This document shows positions 43,542 through 51,994 of a DNA stretch of 64,000 nucleotides, in pieces; position 1 is the first letter of the stretch, and each line of letters opens with the position of its first letter. The notes below the pieces were generated by a model. That model was not told the DNA's origin, did no database searches, and saw only the letters and a list, made by a program, of their open reading frames with translations. Source of the stretch: Luteococcus sp038433155 (lineage in GTDB: Bacteria > Actinomycetota > Actinomycetes > Propionibacteriales > Propionibacteriaceae); contig NZ_JBCDMW010000029.1 in NCBI RefSeq assembly GCF_038433155.1, forward strand, positions 58,475 to 122,474, read 5' to 3'. The translations under genes and the position numbers were made by a program.

Positions 43542-44887
43542 GGCCCACCGCCAGCATCCTGCACCTGGACCTGGATGCCTTCTTCGCCGCCGTCGAGCAG
43601 CGGGACAAGCCGTCGTTGCGCGGCAAGGCCGTGATCGTCGGCGGGGTGGGGCAGCGCGGGGTGGTCTCCACCGCCAGCTATGAGGCCCGGGCCTTCGGGG
43701 TGCGCTCCGCGATGCCCTCGCACGAGGCGCGACGCCGGGCGCCGCACGCCGCCTTCCTGGGCGGGCGGTTCGATGCCTACCGTCAGTCCAGCCGGATCGT
43801 GATGGCCTTGCTGCACGAGCTCTCCCCGCTGGTGGAACCGTTGAGCATCGACGAGGCCTTCGTGGACCTGGAGGCGGGCGGCCATGACTGCCATGACCTC
43901 GAGCAGCTGCGCGCCCTGGGCCAGCGGCTGCGTGCCGACCTGTACGAGCGCACGGAGGGGCTGACCGCCAGCGTCGGGGTCGGCTCCAGCAAGTTCATCG
44001 CCAAGGTGGCCTCGGAGATGGCCAAGCCCAATGGTCTGGTGGTGGTACCACCCGGGGGCGAGGTGGCGGCGATCTCCCCGCTGCCGGCCCGCGCCGTGCC
44101 CGGCGTCGGTCCCGTGACGATGGAGAAGCTGGACCGGCTGGGGATCAAGACGGTCGCCGACCTGCAGCGGGCCGAGGTGGCCGAGCTATCCCGGGAAGTT
44201 GGCCGTAGCTGGGGCGAGCCCTTGCACGAGCTGGCCTTCGCCCGCGACGACCGGCCGGTCAGCCCCCATCGGGAGGCCAAGTCCATCAGCGTCGAGGACA
44301 CCTTCGAGACCGACCTGACCGACCGGGCCGAGCTGGAGCGGATCGCCGTCCGCGATGCCGGGATCGTTGCCGGCAGGTTGCAGGCGTCGGGCCAGTTTGC
44401 CCGCACCATCACCCTCAAGGTGCGCCTGGGTGACTTCACCACCTGGACCCGGTCCCGCACCCTGCACGGCGCCACCGACAATGCCGAGCGGGTGGCGCAG
44501 GTGGCGCGGGAACTCCTGGCCGCGCTCGACGTCCGGGAAGGGGTGCGGCTGCTCGGCGTCGGCGTGGCCAACTTCACCCAGGCCGCGCAGGAGGAGCTGT
44601 TCGTCTTGGACGGCGACGAGGTGGTGATCGAGGACCACACCAGCACCGAGCCGCCACCGCAGCGCGTCCGGCATCGCGGGGACTGGTACCCGGGCAGTGA
44701 GGTGGAGCATCCGGACTTCGGCCGCGGCTGGGTCTGGGGCTCCGGTCTGGGGCGGGTGACCGTCCGCTTCGAGACCCGGCTGACCGGCGTCGGGCCGGTG
44801 CGCACCTTCCGCACGGACGACGAGAACCTGACCCGCCCCGATGGCCCCGTCCCGATGACCTGGGAGGTCACCGAACCGGGGGAGTGA
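43538..44887 (+). CDS. dinB: DNA polymerase IV (Y family)
   Basis: Error-prone translesion polymerase of 449 aa. Palm motifs LHLDLDAFFAAVEQ and LSIDEAFVDL carry the metal ligands; the little-finger domain follows. The C-terminal 70 residues (HPDFGRGWVWGSGLGRVTVRF) look like the UvrD/PcrA tudor-type fold found at the end of some actinobacterial DinB proteins. TTG 43538 overlaps the preceding stop (TTGA); GTG 43511 is the alternative. Confidence 0.9.
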   Translation: MRPTASILHLDLDAFFAAVEQRDKPSLRGKAVIVGGVGQRGVVSTASYEARAFGVRSAMPSHEARRRAPHAAFLGGRFDAYRQSSRIVMALLHELSPLVEPLSIDEAFVDLEAGGHDCHDLEQLRALGQRLRADLYERTEGLTASVGVGSSKFIAKVASEMAKPNGLVVVPPGGEVAAISPLPARAVPGVGPVTMEKLDRLGIKTVADLQRAEVAELSREVGRSWGEPLHELAFARDDRPVSPHREAKSISVEDTFETDLTDRAELERIAVRDAGIVAGRLQASGQFARTITLKVRLGDFTTWTRSRTLHGATDNAERVAQVARELLAALDVREGVRLLGVGVANFTQAAQEELFVLDGDEVVIEDHTSTEPPPQRVRHRGDWYPGSEVEHPDFGRGWVWGSGLGRVTVRFETRLTGVGPVRTFRTDDENLTRPDGPVPMTWEVTEPGE

Positions 44888-45188
44888 CCGGTTCGACGTG
44901 GGGCCTCGACAAGCTCGGCCGCCGTGGTTGGGTTGGTCAAAAGTGGGGTGGAGTCACTTCGGCGGGCTCGGTCGTCGGGTTGGGTCGGTGGCATTGGGCT
45001 GGAGTCACTTCGACGGGCTCGGCCGCCGTGGTTGGGTTGGCGGCATTGGGGTGGAGTCGCTCCGGCGGGTTCGGTCGTCGGGGTTGGATTGGCCGCCCTG
45101 GTGCGGAACCACTTCGACGGGCTCAGCAACCGGTTGCCGAAACACCCGCCGCACCACGGCGGCCGAGCCTGTCGAGGCCCACCCGGGG
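44888..45188. repeat. degenerate 51-52 bp tandem repeats
   Basis: Starts of GGAGTC/GGAACC phrases at 44950, 45001, 45053 and 45105 show a period of 51-52 bp. Each unit contains a GGAGTCACTTCGACGGGCTC-like phrase, then GGCCGCCGTGGTTGG-like sequence. The flanks carry CTCGACAAGCTCGG-type elements. No gene seen. Confidence 0.7.
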
Positions 45189-46502
45189 TCAGGGAACCGG
45201 GTTGGCCACCCGTCCGACGAAGAGCGGAGTCGCCGTCTGCCGGTCGAAGATCACGTACCAGAAGGGCCGGTTGAGCACCAGTTCGTGCCGTTCGCGTGGG
45301 GCCTCGGCGGAGGTGGCGCCCACCATTGCGGCGGTGGCGGCGGCGGCCTCGGTGCCCTGCTCGTCGACCGCGATCCAGGTCTTCTGGACCACGCCGGAGA
45401 CGGCGAGTGGCTCCTCCCGGATCCCGGTCAGGTCCACCTGTTGCCCCGGGAACAGGTGGGTGATGCCCAGCTGCTTCAGGGTCTCGACCAGATTGAGGCT
45501 CTGCTCGTGCTTCCACACCGGCACGGTCAGGTTCACGTCGGCAGCCCGCCAGCCGGTCAGCAGCGCGTGGAGGCCAACGTCGGCCCACTCATCCAGCAGC
45601 GCCTGCTCCGCGCCCTTGCCGGGCAGGACGAAGGCCATCGCCAGCTCCTCACCCAGATAGTCCAGGGCGGTGGCCTGCCAGCCCTCGCCCTGGGCCCAGT
45701 ACTGGGTGAACGGCTTGAAGACTTCCGGCCGGGTGGTGCCGCCGTCGTCCTTGGTGAACGGGATGGTGCCCTGCTTGGAGAACTCCTTGGCCCACGGCGC
45801 CTTGAACCAGACCGTGTTGGTCAGCACCAACCGGGTGTCCTCATTGACGGCGTCCTGGGTGAGCAGGTCCTTGATCCGGTCATGGGTCTTCTCCGCCGCC
45901 CAGTCATTGATCTGCTGGACGGTCCGGGCAGCGTCGGTGAAGTCGACGCCGTGCAGACCGGCGCCGTACCACCGGGCCGTCTGGTCCAGGAAGCCCTGCT
46001 TCACCGGCGTCTCCTGCTGCGCCCACAGTGCATTGGTCAGCTCCAGCTTCACCTCGCCGGAGCGCGGCCGGTCCTTGATCTCCACATTGCGAGCGGCCAG
46101 TGCGTGCTGCAAAGCGCTCAGCTGAGTGTTGAGCGACGCCAGATCTCGGTACCTCAGGGCCTTCAGCAGATCGGCCAGCGTCTTGCCCTTGGCGCCATTG
46201 GCCAGCATGGCCAGCGGCAGCGCCAGCGAGGTGGGGGAGACCAGCAGGTCCCCCTGCCGCTGGGCGAACAGCGTCCGGGCCAGCGCCCCGGCAAAGGTGC
46301 ACGACGGCCTTCCATCACCGGGCTGGGCCGCCGGTTCCCGGGAGGTCTCGGCCAGGTTCTCGCCGGAACCCAGCAGCACCATGCCCGCGGGCGCCGGTCG
46401 TTGGGGATCCGCGCCGGGGTCGCGGACGTCCTGGCCGCGGCAACCCGCCAGGACTCCGGCGACGGCCAGACCCGCGATTCCCAACACCTGACGACGACGC
46501 AT
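45189..46502 (-). CDS. serpin family lipoprotein (predicted serine protease inhibitor)
   Basis: Protein of 437 aa with a lipobox VLAGC (Cys 21), so anchored outside the cell. The body is a full serpin: SPTSLALPLAMLANGAKGKT, LTNALWAQ, NTVWFKAPWAKEF, MAFVLPG, VPVWKHEQSLNL, and the NRPFWYVIFDRQTATPLFVGRV end. The reactive loop hinge EQGTEAAAAT matches inhibitory serpins. Counting 17 residues gives Thr-Ser as P1-P1', but the loop is about 5 residues longer than in antitrypsin, so P1 is uncertain. Strong GGGAGG precedes the ATG. Confidence 0.92.
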   Translation of the reverse strand: MRRRQVLGIAGLAVAGVLAGCRGQDVRDPGADPQRPAPAGMVLLGSGENLAETSREPAAQPGDGRPSCTFAGALARTLFAQRQGDLLVSPTSLALPLAMLANGAKGKTLADLLKALRYRDLASLNTQLSALQHALAARNVEIKDRPRSGEVKLELTNALWAQQETPVKQGFLDQTARWYGAGLHGVDFTDAARTVQQINDWAAEKTHDRIKDLLTQDAVNEDTRLVLTNTVWFKAPWAKEFSKQGTIPFTKDDGGTTRPEVFKPFTQYWAQGEGWQATALDYLGEELAMAFVLPGKGAEQALLDEWADVGLHALLTGWRAADVNLTVPVWKHEQSLNLVETLKQLGITHLFPGQQVDLTGIREEPLAVSGVVQKTWIAVDEQGTEAAAATAAMVGATSAEAPRERHELVLNRPFWYVIFDRQTATPLFVGRVANPVP

Positions 46503-46628
46503 GCTGCCTCCCTGGCTCATCACCAATCGTGACACTATCGGGTGCCACAACGGGGCCTGGCTGGGTCACGATCAAATCACGGCCCGGTCGCGGCGGGGTT
46601 TGGCCGTCTGAGGTGCCCGCCTCCGCTG

Positions 46629-46664
46629 GTTTGCGCCGCAAACTGCATTCTGAGTGGCACTCAG
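46629..46664. promoter_or_regulatory. stacked palindromes upstream of serpin
   Basis: GTTTGCG-C-CGCAAAC (46629-46643) is followed by CTGAGTGGCACTCAG (46650-46664), which overlaps another palindrome GGCACT-C-AGTGCC. They lie 127-162 bp before the serpin start and just after the GNAT stop. They could be operators or a terminator for the GNAT gene. Confidence 0.45.
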
Positions 46665-46688
46665 TGCCTATGGTGCACTGCCCCGGAT

Positions 46689-47918
46689 TCAGAAGGTGGT
46701 TTGTGGCGCAGACCGGAGGTCCGCCGCGCGCAAGGAGCCGAAACCGATGCGTCCGAGCCGCTTCTGCCAGGCCGCCTCCACGATCCGTTCCCGGTAGCCC
46801 AGCTGGTCATTGATGGCCAGCATCCAGGAGTTCTCCCCGGCATTCCAGGTGTGTACCCGCCGCCGTTCGGGGTGATGCTGATGCACCGCCCGGTGGTTGG
46901 CGATCTTGACCAGCAGGCCCAGCCGGTGGCCGCGGTGCCGGCTGTCCACAACGGTCATCTGCTGGAAACAGACCGCCGGGTGGGTGCCGTCGGTGGTGAT
47001 GTCGGTGGCCGCCACCAGCTCTTGGGTCTGGCGGTGCAGCGCGACGGTGGTGACCGCCTCCCGCCCAGCGGCGGCGCGCTGGGCCTCCCCGCGACGGATC
47101 CTATCGGCATCCCAGCGCTCCGGCTCCACGTCCAGCCCGGCATTGGGCATCTGTTCGGTGAAGTGCTCCAGCAGCTGGGCGTAGCGGTCCACCAGGTCAT
47201 CCGGGATCCGGCCCGCGATGGTGCGGATCTGGTAGTCGAGGGCGTGCGGCAGCGCCTCGGCCCACAGCCGGTCCTGCTGCTCCACGTCGCCGGGCAGCTC
47301 GCAGACCGAGTGCCGTTCGCACTGCTCCAGCCCGTAGCCCGACGCCTGGGCGAAGCGGCCGGCGCGATCCAGCGGCACCGCGCCGAAGCCGGTGGGCGGG
47401 ACCAGGTGGTCTTCTCCCGGCTCGGGGCGGTGGTGATCGCTCCAGGACTGGACGGTGCGGCATCCGCGCTGACTGGCCAGGGTCTCCGCGGCGGCCAGCA
47501 GCGCGCTGCCGATCCCGTTGCGACGGTGCTCCACCGCGACGATCACACTCAGCTCGGCCAGCTGCACATTGTCGGTGATCCCGCCGCTCACACTGACCAG
47601 GCCCAGCACCCTGCCTTCGGTGGGCGCCTGGTCGGCCTCCCAGCTGAGCAGGGGCAGGCCGTCTTCGCCGTGGGGGAGCGCGGCGGTGTCCAGCCCGGCT
47701 ACGGCCACCAGGATGGTCTGCCACTCGTCGACCTGCCGACGCAGCCCGTGCACCCGGAGCGCCAGTGGCAGGTGGAAGTCGGGCTCGCCCAGCACCTCGG
47801 TGGCGTCGGTCAGCAGGATCGCGTCGGTCTGGGCCATCACCCACGACGGGTCGAAGCTGTCGCGGCTGGGCACGGCGATCTGGCAGATGGTGAAGTCCAC
47901 CCGCTCATCCTTGGGCAC
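46689..47918 (-). CDS. tandem GNAT-family N-acetyltransferase
   Basis: Protein of 409 aa built of two GNAT-like halves. The first contains ELSVIVAVEHRRNGIGSALL with the acetyl-CoA loop (RRNGIG). The second contains MTVVDSRHRGHRLGLLVKIANHRA and ends with NDQLGYRERIVEAAW. The layout resembles actinobacterial tandem acetyltransferases such as mycothiol synthase relatives, but the substrate is not known. The start is a GTG at 47918 without a Shine-Dalgarno; the exact start is uncertain. Confidence 0.8.
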   Translation of the reverse strand: MPKDERVDFTICQIAVPSRDSFDPSWVMAQTDAILLTDATEVLGEPDFHLPLALRVHGLRRQVDEWQTILVAVAGLDTAALPHGEDGLPLLSWEADQAPTEGRVLGLVSVSGGITDNVQLAELSVIVAVEHRRNGIGSALLAAAETLASQRGCRTVQSWSDHHRPEPGEDHLVPPTGFGAVPLDRAGRFAQASGYGLEQCERHSVCELPGDVEQQDRLWAEALPHALDYQIRTIAGRIPDDLVDRYAQLLEHFTEQMPNAGLDVEPERWDADRIRRGEAQRAAAGREAVTTVALHRQTQELVAATDITTDGTHPAVCFQQMTVVDSRHRGHRLGLLVKIANHRAVHQHHPERRRVHTWNAGENSWMLAINDQLGYRERIVEAAWQKRLGRIGFGSLRAADLRSAPQTTF

Positions 47919-48021
47919 GACGGCTGGGCGGCGCCACCCATTTTCGGGCCCACCCCGGAATCATCCGCCGGCTGGCGCCATGGCTGGACTCCGGGGCCCG
48001 TGCCCTAGACTCAGTCCCCGA

Positions 48022-48106
48022 GCCGGAGTGGTGGAATTGGCAGACACGCAGGATTTAGGTTCCTGTACCGCGAGGTGTGAGGGTTCAAGTCCCTTCTCCG
48101 GCACCA
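48022..48106 (+). tRNA. tRNA-Leu (anticodon UAG)
   Basis: The 85-nt sequence folds as a class II tRNA: acceptor GCCGGAG pairs with CTCCGGC, the anticodon stem CAGGA/TCCTG encloses a 7-nt loop with TAG at 48056-48058, and the T arm is GGGTTCAAGTCCC. A genomically encoded CCA end is present. A variable arm lies between. Confidence 0.96.
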
Positions 48107-48131
48107 AACCAACCAACGTCACCAGAGCAGG

Positions 48132-48611
48132 TCAGACGCCCAGTTCCCGGCGGAGCTTGGCGACGTGACCGGTGGCCTTGACGTTGTACTGGGCCACCTC
48201 GATGGTGCCCCGCCCTTCGGCGCCGACGTCGATCACGAAGGTGGAGCGGATCACGCCCTCGATCTCCTTGCCGTACATCATCTTCTTGCCGAAGGCGGCG
48301 TAGGCCTGCAGCACCTCGCGCTCGGGATCGGCCAGCAGCCGGACCGCCAGCTCCTCCTTCTCCCGGAACTTGGCCAGTTTGGCCACCGAGTCCGGGCTGA
48401 TCCCCAGCACCTGGTAGCCGGCGGCGCACAGCTCGTTCAGCGACGCGGTGAAGTCGACGGCCTGCACGGTGCAGCCAGGGGTCATCGCGGCCGGGTAGAA
48501 GTACAGGATCACCTTCTTGCCGGCGAAGTCGGCCAGGCTGACCCGCTGGTCATCGGCGTCGGGCAGGGTGAAGGCGGGCGCGGGGGAGCCCGGCGTGAGG
48601 CGCTCGGTCAT
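48132..48611 (-). CDS. bcp: thioredoxin-dependent thiol peroxidase (BCP/PrxQ family)
   Basis: Peroxidase of 159 aa reducing hydroperoxides. The peroxidatic cysteine lies in PAAMTPGCTVQAVDF. The usual resolving cysteine five residues later is replaced by Val, so it is 1-Cys-like or uses another cysteine (NELCAAG). ATG 48611 is preceded by TACGCT at 7 nt with no Shine-Dalgarno. It is convergent with tRNA-Leu. Confidence 0.9.
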   Translation of the reverse strand: MTERLTPGSPAPAFTLPDADDQRVSLADFAGKKVILYFYPAAMTPGCTVQAVDFTASLNELCAAGYQVLGISPDSVAKLAKFREKEELAVRLLADPEREVLQAYAAFGKKMMYGKEIEGVIRSTFVIDVGAEGRGTIEVAQYNVKATGHVAKLRRELGV

Positions 48612-48774
48612 GGGCCTCAGCGTAGCCACGGTTCGCCCACAGCGCACAGCTCCCAACGGGTGGGAAGCGCACACCCGCCGTCGGGTGGGCATAGTCTGGT
48701 ACGTGAACTTCGGGTCCGCGCCAACCAGCGCGCCACCAGGGCCCGTCGCCCGTAGTGCCAGACAGGAGAACCCC

Positions 48775-49107
48775 ATGGCTGACAAGAAGACCGATCCCCG
48801 TTCGGCGAAGCAGATCCAGGCCGACATCGCCGCGGCGCGCGCCCGGATGAGTGCCAATGTGGAGGGCCTGGTCACCGAGGTGCACCCCAAGGCGGTCAAG
48901 CAGCGCAGCGTCGACGAGGCCAAGGCCTTCGTGATGAACGAGGTGGACTACGCCAAGAGCACCGCCAAGAATGCCGTCAAGGATGACGACGGTTGGCGCA
49001 CGGACCGGATCAGCCTGGGCAGCGGTGCCGCCGCCGTCGCGCTGGTGGCCCTGCTCACGGTGCGCGCCATTGTGCGCAAGGTCACCAAGAAGGGCAAGCG
49101 CAAGTGA
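48775..49107 (+). CDS. DUF3618 domain protein
   Basis: Protein of 110 aa. The N-terminal helical DUF3618 segment begins with AKQIQADIAAARARMSANVE. A single membrane helix near residues 84-100 is followed by a Lys-rich tail. Actinobacterial membrane-associated family of unknown function. AGGAG precedes the ATG. Confidence 0.82.
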   Translation: MADKKTDPRSAKQIQADIAAARARMSANVEGLVTEVHPKAVKQRSVDEAKAFVMNEVDYAKSTAKNAVKDDDGWRTDRISLGSGAAAVALVALLTVRAIVRKVTKKGKRK

Positions 49108-49143
49108 ATTGATCGTCCGGCCCGCGTGGCCGGACGATGCAGT

Positions 49144-49182
49144 CAGGGGCGGCCACCCAAACCGGTGGCCGCCCCTGTTGTG
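49144..49182 (+). terminator. strong hairpin after DUF3618 gene
   Basis: CAGGGGCGGCCACC pairs with GGTGGCCGCCCCTG (14 bp, perfect) around CAAACC. TTGTGT follows. It ends the unit 37 bp past the stop. Confidence 0.8.
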
Positions 49183-49512
49183 TGCCCGGCCGCAACCGCA
49201 GGCCGGCTGCCGTTCACGGCGCCATTGGACGTGGCGAGACCCGGGCTCGACAGGAATCCCTCAACCGCTGTCTTTCCACCTGGTCAGTTGCGGGTGGGCG
49301 GGGCGAATAATTGGAACCTGCCAATGCCTTTTGACTAGGGATTTCTCTGCTAGCGAAAGGGGCCGATTGTCTTGAAGTGAAGAGACAAGGCGGCGGTCTA
49401 TAACGGTTTCGTGGCAATGCGTGGATTGGTTACGGGGAAGGGTGTTGCAACGGATACTCTTCTGCCGCAGACCCCGTACTCCCGGGGCCCACAAAGAAGT
49501 GAGGATCCACCC
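49183..49512. promoter_or_regulatory. AT-richer control region of sugar ABC operon
   Basis: No gene seen. GC drops in 49305-49450. TATAAC at 49399-49404 is a possible -10 and TTGACT at 49331 a possible -35 of another promoter. ATTGG-AACCTG-CCAAT (49310-49325) is a small inverted repeat that may be an operator. Confidence 0.45.
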
Positions 49513-50823
49513 ATGTCAACCACCAAGAAGGCGCAGCGCTTCGCCGTTGCCGGTCTGTCCATCGCCGCCGTCCTGGCCACCGCCGCCTGCGGTGGCGGAG
49601 ACTCCAAGTCGGGCGAGTCCGCCGCGGCCCTGAACTGGGACCAGAAGGGTCCGATCACCTTCGTCCAGGGCAAGGACAACAACAACCTGGTCCAGCCGCT
49701 GCTGGACCAGTGGAACAAGGAGCACCCGAACGAGAAGGTGACCTTCGTCCAGCTCTCCGCCTCGGCCGACGAGCAGCGGCAGAAGATGGTGGACAATGCC
49801 AACACCAAGGGCGCCTCCAACTACGACGTGCTCTACCTGGACATCGTGTGGACCGCCGAGTTCGCCGCCAAGCAGTGGGTGCACGAGCTGCCCAAGGACA
49901 TGTTCCCCACCGACGGCATGCTGAAGCCCGCCGTCGACGGTGCCACCTACTTCAACAAGCTCTACGCCTACCCGACCAGCTCGGACGGCGCCATGCTCTA
50001 CTACCGCAAGGATCTGCTGGATAAGGCCGGTATCAAGGAGGCCCCGAAGACCTGGGCCGACATGAAGGCCGCCTGCACCAAGGTCAAGGCACTTCCCGAG
50101 GGGAAGGGCCTGGACTGCTACGGCGGCCAGTTCCAGAAGTACGAGGGCATGACCTGCAATGTCACCGAGATCGTCAACTCTTCCGGTGGCGAGTTCCTCG
50201 ACAAGGACGGCAAGCCGCAGGTGAACTCCGAGGCCTCGCTCAAGGGCGTGCAGTGGCTGCAGGACTCCTTCAAGGACGGCACCATCCCCAAGGCCGCCAC
50301 CACCTGGATGGAGGAGCCGTCGCGTGAGGCCTTCCAGCAGGGCAAGCTGGTCTTCCTGCGCCAGTGGCCCTACATCTACTCCCTGATGCAGAAGTCCGAC
50401 GGCAGCTCCAAGGTGAACGACAAGTTCGGCATCGCCCCGCTGCCCGGCCTGGACGGCCCCGGCGTGTCCACCCTGGGTGGCCACAACCTGGCCATCTCCA
50501 AGACCGCCAAGAACCTGGGTACCGCCCGGGACTTCATCAAGTGGTACGGCGAGGAGGCCCAGCAGAAGACCGCGGCGCAGAAGGCCACCCTGGCTCCCAC
50601 CCGTGAGTCGCTGTACACCGACGCCGAGCTGGTCAAGCAGCTGCCCTACCTGCCGGTGCTGAAGGAGTCGATCGCGACCGCCAAGCCCCGCCCGCAGGTG
50701 GTGCAGTACAACGACGCCACCAAGGCCATCCAGGACGCCACCGCCAATGTGATCGCCGGCAAGGCACCCAAGGAGTCCTTCGAGGGGCTGCAGACCAAGC
50801 TCACCGAGCTGACCAAGAAGTAA
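49513..50823 (+). CDS. sugar ABC transporter substrate-binding lipoprotein (family 1)
   Basis: Extracellular binding protein of 436 aa with a lipoprotein signal (lipobox ATAAC, Cys 24). The mature part follows the family 1 sugar-binding pattern: KVTFVQLSASADEQRQKMV, YDVLYLDIVWTAEFA, LYAYPTSSDGAMLYYRKDLL and TLGGHNLAISKTAKN. Most similar in type to trehalose/maltose (ThuE/LpqY-like) binders, by impression only. It is first in an operon with two permeases; no ATPase is present, so a shared MsiK-type ATPase is expected. Confidence 0.9.
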   Translation: MSTTKKAQRFAVAGLSIAAVLATAACGGGDSKSGESAAALNWDQKGPITFVQGKDNNNLVQPLLDQWNKEHPNEKVTFVQLSASADEQRQKMVDNANTKGASNYDVLYLDIVWTAEFAAKQWVHELPKDMFPTDGMLKPAVDGATYFNKLYAYPTSSDGAMLYYRKDLLDKAGIKEAPKTWADMKAACTKVKALPEGKGLDCYGGQFQKYEGMTCNVTEIVNSSGGEFLDKDGKPQVNSEASLKGVQWLQDSFKDGTIPKAATTWMEEPSREAFQQGKLVFLRQWPYIYSLMQKSDGSSKVNDKFGIAPLPGLDGPGVSTLGGHNLAISKTAKNLGTARDFIKWYGEEAQQKTAAQKATLAPTRESLYTDAELVKQLPYLPVLKESIATAKPRPQVVQYNDATKAIQDATANVIAGKAPKESFEGLQTKLTELTKK

Positions 50824-50840
50824 GGCCTGACAGCATTGCT

Positions 50841-50876
50841 GCCCGGCACGGACCGCTCCAGGTGGTTCGTGCCGGG
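50841..50876 (+). terminator. intercistronic hairpin between binding protein and permeases
   Basis: GCCCGGCACGGACC (50841-50854) pairs with 50863-50876, 14 bp with one G-T pair. Such hairpins often protect or attenuate the message so that the binding protein is made in excess. Confidence 0.6.
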
Positions 50877-50914
50877 CTGCATGCCAACCGCTTGATTCCC
50901 AAAGGAGGGAAAAG

Positions 50915-51994
50915 ATGGCAACCGCTGTCGAAACCACCGGGGCCTCCACCAAGAAGGTGAAGAAGAACGCCCTCAGCGACGGGCAGGGCACGCTCGCGTG
51001 GATCCTCGTCGCCCCCACCCTGGCCGTGATCCTGTTCGTGGTCGGCATCCCGATCGTGCTCAGCGTGATCGAGTCCTTCTACAAGACCAGCAATGGCATC
51101 GACCCCACCACCGGCATGGCCGAGACCGGCACAAAGTTCGTCGGCCTCGAGAACTACCTCAGCGCCCTGACCAGCAACTCCAATGCCGTCGACGGCGTCT
51201 TCGGCTCCATGGGTCGACTGCTGAATGCCTTCGTCAACAACATGTACTTCACCGTGATCTGCGTCTCGATCGAGACCATTCTCGGTGTCGCGATGGCGCT
51301 GATCATGGCCCGGGCCTTCAAGGGCACCGGCTTGGTGCGTGCCGCGATCCTGATTCCGTGGGCCATCCCCACCATCGTCTCCGCCAAGCTGTGGTCCGTG
51401 ATCTTCGACACCAGTGGCGTGATGAACAAGGTCTTCGGCAAGCAGATCCTCTGGCTGGGTGACTCCGCGGCCTCGCAATGGGCCGTGATCATGGCCGACG
51501 TGTGGAAGACCGCCCCCTTCATCGGCCTGCTCACCCTGGCCGGCCTGCAGACCATCCCGGCCGAGGTCTACGAGGCGGCCAAGGTGGATGGCGCCACCGC
51601 CTGGCAGCAGTTCACCCGGATCACCCTGCCGATGGTCAAGCCCGCGCTGGTGGTGGCCGTGCTCTTCCGCACGCTGGACACCATGCGCATGTTCGACCTG
51701 CCCTACGGCTTGATCGGACCCAACAAGTACTCCGTCGAGACCCTGAGCATGTTCGCCTACCAGGAGGCCGTGAGCCAGCGCTACGGCCCGGCCGCCGCCT
51801 ACTCGATCCTGCTCTTCCTGCTGATCTGTCTGGTCGCCTTCCTGTTCATCAAGTTCCTCGGAGCCGACGTCGTCGGCGACGACGAGTCCCGGGCCAGGAG
51901 TGATCAGCGCAAGCGGCTGCGCAAGCTGCACAAGCAGCAGGTGGCGCGCACCAAGGCCAACCAGACCATCACCAGTGGGGAGAGTGTGGTATGA
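50915..51994 (+). CDS. sugar ABC transporter permease (MalF-type)
   Basis: Protein of 359 aa with six or so helices. The ABC permease EAA loop reads EAAKVDGATAWQQFTRITLP. An N-terminal cytoplasmic tail and a larger periplasmic loop before helix 2 fit MalF-like subunits. A strong AAAGGAGGG precedes the ATG. It overlaps the next permease by 4 bp. Confidence 0.92.
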   Translation: MATAVETTGASTKKVKKNALSDGQGTLAWILVAPTLAVILFVVGIPIVLSVIESFYKTSNGIDPTTGMAETGTKFVGLENYLSALTSNSNAVDGVFGSMGRLLNAFVNNMYFTVICVSIETILGVAMALIMARAFKGTGLVRAAILIPWAIPTIVSAKLWSVIFDTSGVMNKVFGKQILWLGDSAASQWAVIMADVWKTAPFIGLLTLAGLQTIPAEVYEAAKVDGATAWQQFTRITLPMVKPALVVAVLFRTLDTMRMFDLPYGLIGPNKYSVETLSMFAYQEAVSQRYGPAAAYSILLFLLICLVAFLFIKFLGADVVGDDESRARSDQRKRLRKLHKQQVARTKANQTITSGESVV

